This document shows, piece after piece, positions 55,969 to 64,000 of a stretch of DNA of 64,000 bases. How positions within the stretch are numbered: the first letter of the stretch is position 1; every line of letters starts with the position of its first letter. A model generated the notes under the pieces. It was not told where the DNA came from. It saw only the letters and a program-made list of their open reading frames with translations, and searched no databases. The DNA comes from Nepenthes gracilis (taxonomy: Eukaryota > Streptophyta > Magnoliopsida > Caryophyllales > Nepenthaceae), in assembly GCA_033239525.1 (NCBI GenBank), contig BSYO01000031.1, forward strand, positions 1,798,001 through 1,862,000, given 5' to 3'. The position numbers and the translations under genes are program-made.

Positions 55969-58900
55969 CCAAGCGGCCGCCTTGGCCAGGAGGAGGGGCC
56001 ACGCCCAACTAACGCCCCTGCACGTGGCACATACCCTTCTTTCCGCCACCTCCGGCCTCCTCCGCGCGGCCTGCCTTCAGTCCCACTCCCACCCTCTCCA
56101 GTGCCGAGCCCTCGAGCTCTGCTTCAACGTGGCCCTCAGCCGCCTTCCCACCGCCACATCGATCCCCATCTTGGTCGCGCACTCCCACCAGCCGGCCATC
56201 TCCAACGCCCTCGTCGCTACCTTCAAGCGAGCCCAAGCACAGCAACGCCGTGGCTCGATCGAGAATCAGCAGCAGCCGATCCTAGCCGTAAAGATCGAGC
56301 TCCATCAGCTGATTGTCTCAATACTAGATGACCCTAGCGTGAGTAGGGTTATGAGGGAAGCCGGCTTCTCGAGCACTTTAGTTAAGTCAAAGGTGGAACA
56401 ATCTTTGTCCGCCATTAATTTAACCTCTCAAGCTCAACATCTCAAGGACTCCTCCGATCAAACCCTAGCACTAAAACCCGCGAAGCCAAGACCAACCGAT
56501 CAACTTATCCGGGATGAGGATATCGCGACGGTGATCGGTGGCTTGATTAGTAAGAGGACGAAAAGAAGCACAGTGATCGTCGGAGAGTGTGTTTCCACCA
56601 TAGAAGGTGTAGTAAGAGGACTGATGAATAAAGTTGAAAAGGGAGAAGTTCCAGAGGCTCTGAGAGATGTAAAGTTCCTGCCATTTTATCTTTACTCTTT
56701 CGGGCATCTCTATAGCGAAGAGGTTGATCGAAGAATCGGAGATCTCAAGGGTTCAGTAAAAGGATTCTTGGATGATAATAAAGGTGTCATTTTGTATTTA
56801 GGTGATCTTAAATGGATTTCTGACCAGTTTAGGGTTAGTGGTGAGGGAGATGATCTTCAACAGAGAAGAAGTTGTATCAATTACGGCCCTATTGAGCACG
56901 TCGTCCTTGAGCTCGGTCGGTTCCTTTCTGGGTTTGGTGATGGTGAAAGACTATGGCTTCTGGGAATTGGGACGTTCCAAACCTACTTGAAGTGTAAAAC
57001 TGGTGAACTTAATTCACTGGAGAGTATTTTAGGTCTCCATGCCGTTACCATCCCCGCCGATAGCTTGGGTTTGAGACTCATTCCTGACAGGTAAATATAC
57101 GATCATGGCTTAAAATATAATTTACTTTTCCAAAGTTAAAATAATTGTCAGAATTCTTAAAATGATTGTAAAATTATATTATAAAATTATTGTTAAAACA
57201 TATTATGTTGTTGTTGAGGTTTCCGCCTCCTTCCGTTATGAGGTGTTGTTCCTCTGGCGTTGCCATTGATATTGCTTTTCAGTCTATTTGGGACTTCAAA
57301 TAGATTGGCTGAGTTGCTTTGTTCCACTTCATTGGATGGGTGAATGACCTTTCCATTCTGTTCTCCTCTCCGCTTTCTTCTCTTTCGACTTCTTGATTTG
57401 TCTTTGAATTGCAAATATTTTTCTGGGCTGCCTGTGGCTTCTTGTTCGTCCTTTTAGTGTTTACATTTTCTTCTCATTAATTCAATTATTATTGTTATTT
57501 ATCAGAAAAATATTGTAATTTTTTTGGATAAAATTACAAATTTTCAAGGTGCGAGTTATTTAAAGTTTTATTTTCAGATGGGTTCTCTGATTTGTTAGTT
57601 TTTTAAGTCATCATTGAATTAAACTTTCATAAAAAAGTTTTTTCTTATTTTTATTACAAACACCAACAAATAATAAAATCAAGGATGGCCACTTTTTCTA
57701 AAGTTCTACTTGCTGTATAAGAAAAAAAGAATATGAAAAAAAAAATCTCATGTTAATATTATGAATTTGTTCTTTGATTTAGGGATGAAGTTTATTTACA
57801 GAGGTTTGGAAATTTGTGAAATAGTAATTATCTTAATGTCGCTGTTCTTCGTGATTTCTTGATTCAGTGATTTACAAATTCCATTGAAACCAAGCAAGAG
57901 AGACGGTGGTGGACCGAGTTGGCTTTTGGTTGACGCTGGTGGCTGCGGGGAGGAGAAGGGCGGCGCGGGGGCTGAGCTTGACGTTGAAGAAAGAAGTTGG
58001 AAAAGGATTATAACTTGCAACAGTGATTCTATTGCTCTAACTCTTCCTTCGTGGCTGCAACTGTACAAAGATGAACAGGTACTATCTTTTCTAAAACAAT
58101 AACATTATTATTATTGTTATTATTATTATAACCACGAATATAATTTAAAATATATATATATTGAGTTGGTTGTATCTTATAAAATAATAAGATAGGTAGA
58201 TAGAATGCCACTCAATAAGGTTGGAAGAATATCTTCAAAATATTTCTTAATATATATATATAGTAATGGATTTGAAATTTAATTAAAGTTCTTGGCTTTT
58301 TACCTGAAATAATTATGGTTGACAAAAAAGCCTCAAATGCATTAAAAATGCAGTCATCCGATAGACTCCTTTAGGATTCAGGGAGCCTGCCCCATTAAAA
58401 AGAGAAGTTGATTTAACTTTTTCAATTATAATTATTTAACATTAAATAAATAACTATATTATTTATTATTAAAAAAATATTAATTTTATCTATCTAATAT
58501 CAATCAAATTGTTATAATCAGGAGTAGTTGAATCAACTTCTCTTCTAGCATAGTAGAAACACCAAATCAATTTCTTTGTAGCTCAATGCAATATATACAT
58601 ATTGTATTTAATACAAAACCTTATTAGGTCTTAATTTTTTAGACCTAATAGCAAAATCTTGTTTTTGAAATGGTTATTTAGTTTTTAAAACTTCTATATA
58701 TATATATATATATATATGAATTCTCAGTAGGAGTAAGTATATGTTAAATCTATGCGTCAATCTTTAAATTGCATTCCCATAACCGAGATGCATGTATTTA
58801 TTTTATAATTTAAAAAATATATAAAATAAGATTTTTTTTTATTTTTTTAAATTGAAGGATTGAAATACTATATTATAAAAAGTTAATTAAAAAATATAAA

Positions 58901-60178
58901 TTTTTTTGCATATATTTTTAATAATTTTTTCAAACTGTAAAATAATGACTATTGATTGTTTAATTCAATAGTCTGAAAATAAGGGAAGGGACTCCCCTCA
59001 CTGTACGGGTGGCGCCCGAAATCCTTACTTTTTTTTTTACTATGTCGTTAATTTCATAACAATTTTCATAGTCCAAAGTTTGCAAAAGTTTTTGATGTTT
59101 GGTGCCTTTACTTTTTCCTATTTACTACCAGGACCCTATCCCAGTCAAAGATTTATGCAAGAAATGGAGCTCAATTTGCAATTCAGTCCCCAACTTGCAG
59201 CCCCACGAGCCATCAGAGAAAGCTCTAAGGTTCTCTTCCCCTACGCTCGAATTTTCCTGCGATAGAACTCGGGCCATGACCGACCCGAATGATTCCGGGG
59301 TCAGAAGGCCCGCATCCACAACTTCCTTTCAAGATCAAAAACAGGCGGCGTTACTCCTCTGCTTATCAAACCCTAATTCGACACCAAACTCGACTTCCTC
59401 CAGCGACGTCATGGAGATTGAAGGTGCTAAGGGATTCAACGACTACAATCCCGAGAGCCTGAAGATCCTCTGCAACGCCCTAGAGGAAAAGGCTCCATGG
59501 CAGAGGGAGATAATCCATGAGATAGCGACCGCTGTGTTGACATGCAGATCAGGGATGAGAACCAGAAGAGGGAACGATAAAAATAGGGAGGCGAAGGAAG
59601 AAACTTGGTTGTTCTTCGAAGGTCCGGACACGGACGCCAAGGAGAGGATCGCGAGGGAACTTGCAAGGCAAGTTTTCGGATCGGAGAGGAAATTCGTCCC
59701 AGTTTCTCTCAGCACCTTCCCTTCGTCAACAACGAGGGCCGATTCAGTGGAAGAATGCTCTAGAAACAAGAGGGCAAGAGATGAGCAAAGTTGTAGCAGC
59801 TACGTGGAGAGATTCGCGGAGGAAGTTTCGCGGGACTCTCATGGAGTCTTCTTTGTTGATGGTATCGAGCGAGCTGATTATTCTTCTCAAATGGCGATTA
59901 AGAAGGCGACTGAAACTGGGAGAGTAATCAACTCCAACGGCGATGAGATCAGTCTTAGTGATGCTATTATCATTCTAAGCTGTGAAAGGTTTCGCTCGAG
60001 ATCAAGGGCGTGCCCTCCTTCTGTGAAGCAGAAAGTGGAAGATGAGATCAATACTCAGAGTGTTTCCTTGGATTTGAACATCTCCATTGATGATGGTCGC
60101 GTTGATGATGATGATGATGATCTATGTGTTGATAAAATTGGGCTTCTTGCTTCTGTTGATAGATGTATTACGTTCTAA
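55907..60178 (+). CDS. SMXL: SMAX1-LIKE protein, SMXL3/4/5 type (complete, 3 exons)
   Basis: Nuclear Clp/HSP100-like regulator; the SMXL3/4/5 group acts in phloem formation independently of strigolactone signalling (family knowledge). Exons 55907-57090, 57868-58078 and 59132-60178 join in frame to 813 residues, close to the length I recall for SMXL3. The start MRSGGCTIQQALTPEAAGVV is the classic double Clp-N beginning (residues 1 to about 170). A D1-like ATPase region follows (KRTKRSTVIVGE, then VILYLGDLKW). The D2-like region has FEGPDTDAKERIA, a degenerate Walker A, and VFFVDGIERAD. The EAR repression motif SLDLNI is at about 777-782. No RGKT degron is visible where SMXL6/7/8 and D53 carry it, which fits resistance to MAX2-dependent breakdown. 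A run of six Asp lies near the end. Confidence 0.95.
57091..57867 (+). other. SMXL intron 1
   Basis: GTAAAT...TTCAG. AT- and T-rich, no nested gene recognised; a GC-richer part at 57210-57440 has no family resemblance. Confidence 0.85.
58079..59131 (+). other. SMXL intron 2
   Basis: GTACTATC...CTACCAG. Contains ATT and TA microsatellites (58103-58130 and 58696-58718); otherwise plain AT-rich intron. Confidence 0.85.
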
Positions 60179-63100
60179 GCTCAGAGTTATTCAATCGAAA
60201 ATTATATTACATTTAGTGTTTCATTTCTAAATTTCAGTCTTATTTTCGTTTTATTTATTAATTATTAACATTAAAAAAAAAAAAAAACGTAGGCATCTTT
60301 CTTCCTCCTTTTTTTTTTTGTCAAATCTGGAATTTTATTTGTCTTTTTTGTCTTTTGATTCTCAGACAATTATGATGTTGATGCATGGAAGTTGGAGGTG
60401 AGAGAATTTTGCCTCACGTAAAGTTATACTTGTGAATGCATGTATGACCTACCACAATCGGGCAGCCTGTTTTATTTATGTTCATATTTATTTATCTTAT
60501 TTCATTTTTTTTAAAAAAATTATGGTTGTTATCAGCTACGGATACAATGGGAATAGTAAAGTTTGTATTTGCATTAAATTAGTCCATATACTTAACAGGT
60601 TGACACAACTATAGCACATAATATATGTATTGTGTCATAAATTAACACATTTACCCTAAAATAACACCATATAACAAGATTAATAAACGTGTTAGGTTAT
60701 TATAATTATAAAATAAAATAATTAAAATTGAATTATTCATTTGAAATTTGTTTGATAAACACGTAATTGATCACATTATACTATATAAAACATAAATTTT
60801 ACATAAATTTCAAGCCTAAAAGGAGCATTAGTGAGAGTGGGTGTGTAGTATATCATTAATCTTGGAGCAAACTTAACCGTAAAAGCATTTGAATTCACTG
60901 GTTTTTTGACAAACCATTATGTATATGAAGAATATATAACTTTATAAATACCATCAAAATGACACTATATGACGGTGTTGCAGAATTTATAAACGTAAAT
61001 TTTATATAGTTATGCTTTAAAAATGATATTTTTCCTCATCTAACAACTCTAAAGTTTAGAGTTCTTTTTTTAACATAGCATTTTTTTTTTATCAAATTAT
61101 TTTATTTATTTATTTATTATTATTACTATTATTATTATTATTATTATTATTTTGAGATTGCTTGGACACAATGTAGTTCTGAATAAGGTATGAAGGATAT
61201 ACCCTAAAACCTAAGAGGTTTCTTTATAGAATTATGCCTTATTCTTTCATGCTTAAAAATTGATTTTGACCGTATAATATTACTTTGTATGATCGCCTTC
61301 TTCCTTCTATGATTTAACAATGAACCTATCTATTTATTTACTTAATATACACCCATAGCTCAAGATTTCTTAACTGATATTATATGAATGCTATTATTCA
61401 ATGATAAGTTTGTCTGCTGATTTTCATGGCAAATGAAAGAATTTCTCAATCAAGAGACAGTAGAGACTAAGAAAGAAGAAAAGAAAAAAAAAAGGAAAAT
61501 TTAGGAGAACATCTTGAAAAATTTAAAGTAAGAAAAGTGCATAATTACTCGTTTTATTCTCTATTCAAAATTCAAAATTTTCCTCTATAATTTTGATGAG
61601 GTTATGAAATTATATGTTCATAACGTCCACGTATGTGTTGATTGATGTGTTTTTCTCCTTCAACATGCATGCCCAAGCATACTCTAAATTGCAGAATTTC
61701 TATGACTACTACCTAAAATTTTTGAATTTGAACAGTGAAATCCTTTTGTACCTACGATTTTCGTTCAAATAATGATAAATCTCTACACTAACATATGTGT
61801 AAAGCATGTTTGTTTCTGAATTTTTGAAAAATATTCATTTTATAGATAATGTTATTTTAATGGAATTATTGTAAGATAATTAATGGCAAAAATAATTCGT
61901 AACATGATCAATACATTATTTGCATATGAAGGTTCGAGGAAGCCCGCTTAAGGGTTATAATAATGGATTACAACTTCACCTACAGAATTGTAATATATGG
62001 ACATACTAATATTTCATTACAACTATACTATTCAATGATATCATGTTACAGTGATTCCAATGTGGGGAGTTTAGACATATTATTTCTTAGTCTTTTTTGT
62101 ACAATATCGGTTCTTATTTTAGATTGAAATTTTGCCTCACTCTTATAAACTTGCTATTTTCTTAAAGTCACCTATTAAAGGATCTATATATAAAGTTGTG
62201 TAATATGATTGAAATTTTTTATTTTAATATGTGATATAGCTTAAGTTATGATTAATGGGCTGTAATTTAGATATTGCATCTAGGTAGTGTTAATTAAGAC
62301 AATTTATTAGGCACATGAATATGTGTTTGTGTTGTTAATGGCTTTGTGCATGATTTTGTCACTGTATTTGATAACTATACTCAACAACATAATCAAAATG
62401 CGACAATCACATTCTTCTATTATTCTCCCTAATATTATGTTCTATTATCTTTCTAATGGTTAACATACTTTTAAAATTGATGGGATAGATATTAAGATAA
62501 TATTTTAATATGATATTTAATCTTAAAGTTTTATATATTAAAGATATATCTCACCTATTAAAAAAAAAAACAATTAAATATTTAAAAGTATTATAATAAA
62601 ACCCATTTCATACAGCCAAACGGGTCAAAAGTTTAGATGAAAAATGATACAGTATGGCCACAAATGTCACCACTTTGCCATACTGGACACTATTTCGAGG
62701 TTCACAGGAACAACTTTTTAGAATTTTTGGGATCTTCATTATAAATTGAAGAGGTATTTTCTCGATATTTTAATAAGGAAAAAAGAAACAGAGCTACAGA
62801 AACGTACCATCTTCTTCCATGCATGGATGAGGGTTTATGTACGAAAATTAATTATAAACTCAACTAAGCTGATTTTCCAGGCTTTCATTTAAAAAGAACT
62901 ATATAGTTTAATGAAGCTTTGTGAAGGGCAAATGTACGTCTCAAATAAAAGGAAAAGCTATATGATATATATGTATTCCTCTAAAAGAATGATAAATTTG
63001 ACTTTTTTTTAATCGTGATCACTTAATATTGATCGAATAAGTATATTATTTTCTAATAAGAAAAGAAAAATTTGTTAGTTCTTTGAAAAAAAGTATTAAC

Positions 63101-64000
63101 CGTTTAATAATAATCGAACGGTTGTGATTCAGAGGAGTAGAGACTCCTAATTTGTATGATATAGTTCTAACTTGATTTCATAAGGAGATACCCATTAATA
63201 TATCAATTTCACTAGATGTCACACCCATCTATAATTTATTTACTATGCATTCTTTTTTATACCAGGCTTATAAGAACTTGGAAAAAAAATAGATAATATA
63301 TCTTACATATAAAAAGTAAATTTCATAAGAAATGTAATTATAAGTATGCTACGTAGAATTTCTCTGAATTGATTGATTGATCCGACGTTGTAAGTTGCAT
63401 GAATATTTTAATCATATTTTCTACATAAATTTTTATTTGATATATTTTCATATTTAAGATACACACTTTATATGGGTAAGAAAGACTCCAAAGTACTGGT
63501 GAATTAAAGCCCCACAAACTCGCCCTCTTCCATTGATTTATATATGTAACTGTTAAGGTTTAAAATATAAAATATTTTTTAAAATTTATTATAATATTTT
63601 TTATAAATTTTTTTCTATCATATAAATATTTTGATATTTTATCATATTGTAAAAAAAATTTTAAAAAAAGTTTTATATAGTTAATGTTACCATAGTTCCT
63701 TAAAAAAATTCACTATTTATCCATCATGTTTAATTATATTTCCTAATTAGTGTTTCTCGAGCATATATCCTTTCATTATATATTCTCAAGTAGATAAATT
63801 TTTTTTTGTTATAATATTAGACACCTTATTCCAAGCCTATATATTGCACCCTAACTTTCAAAGATTACGATGTCCAATATCTTCAAAAAAATTGAATTAT
63901 TGGGTGTATAGCTTAAAGTATTTATTAGACTGTAATATCTCTGATCTTTATTTAAATTATTTTAATATTTATTTATAATTTTAAGTTAATTAGATATGTT
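60179..64000. other. Intergenic region downstream of SMXL
   Basis: The first few hundred bases probably hold the SMXL 3' UTR (T-rich, with an A-rich run at 60270-60286). An ATTT/ATT microsatellite lies at 61095-61153. No further gene, RNA gene or transposon end could be supported. Confidence 0.45.

Noticed and set aside
55907..60178. A working Clp/HSP100 chaperone
   Set aside because: Walker A motifs are degenerate and an EAR motif is present; the N-terminus and length point to SMXL instead.
1..64000. CRISPR arrays, operons or bacterial-type systems
   Set aside because: Spliced plant genes and plant retrotransposons show this is nuclear DNA. The regular repeats seen are minisatellites without spacers.

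Overview
This is a window of nuclear DNA from a flowering plant. It carries three recognisable intron-containing plant genes: a plastid-type 2-cysteine peroxiredoxin, a LONELY GUY cytokinin-activating enzyme, and a SMAX1-LIKE protein of the SMXL3/4/5 type. They sit in AT-rich, retrotransposon-rich DNA that also holds a decayed plastid 16S rRNA fragment. The species cannot be fixed from the sequence alone. The intron sizes and the load of LTR elements fit a moderately large, probably woody angiosperm genome.

Layout: 201-6089 (+) holds the last five coding exons of the peroxiredoxin. Its 5' end, including the transit peptide, lies before the window. Its introns carry a segmental duplication with a decoy splice acceptor, and small foldback elements. 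6950-7262 is a minisatellite rich in AAACCCTAA motifs, ending about 30 bp from the LOG stop codon. 7292-14374 (-) is a complete seven-exon LOG gene whose exons join in frame to 215 residues. Its introns hold a G-box tandem repeat and a foldback MITE with a target duplication. 15332-31205 is a retrotransposon block: a pol-less Ty1/copia element (B), a truncated Ty3/gypsy element (A), and a second Ty1/copia element (D) whose 5' LTR appears to be interrupted. 32829-38211 may be a small three-exon gene of unknown function. Its long first intron contains a tandem duplication, a plastid 16S fragment, MITEs and a 1.8-kb solo LTR. 38510-44687 is a Ty3/gypsy element (C) with PBS, PPT, gag, protease and RT remnants and an extra antisense reading frame, consistent with the TAT lineage. 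45-53 kb is intergenic, with several families of degenerate tandem repeats. 55907-60178 (+) is a complete three-exon SMXL gene preceded by upstream ORFs, one of which overlaps its start codon. 60179-64000 shows no gene.

No operon-like or pathway clustering is present. LOG (cytokinin activation) and SMXL3/4/5 (phloem and meristem regulation) both touch meristem and vascular biology, but they lie about 40 kb apart and are separated by transposons, so I read their neighbourhood as coincidental. I found no convincing new biological system. The best leads are the decoy exon edge in the peroxiredoxin, the unrecognised coding-like palindrome near 29 kb, the antisense ORF in element C, and the odd tandem duplication at 33-34 kb.
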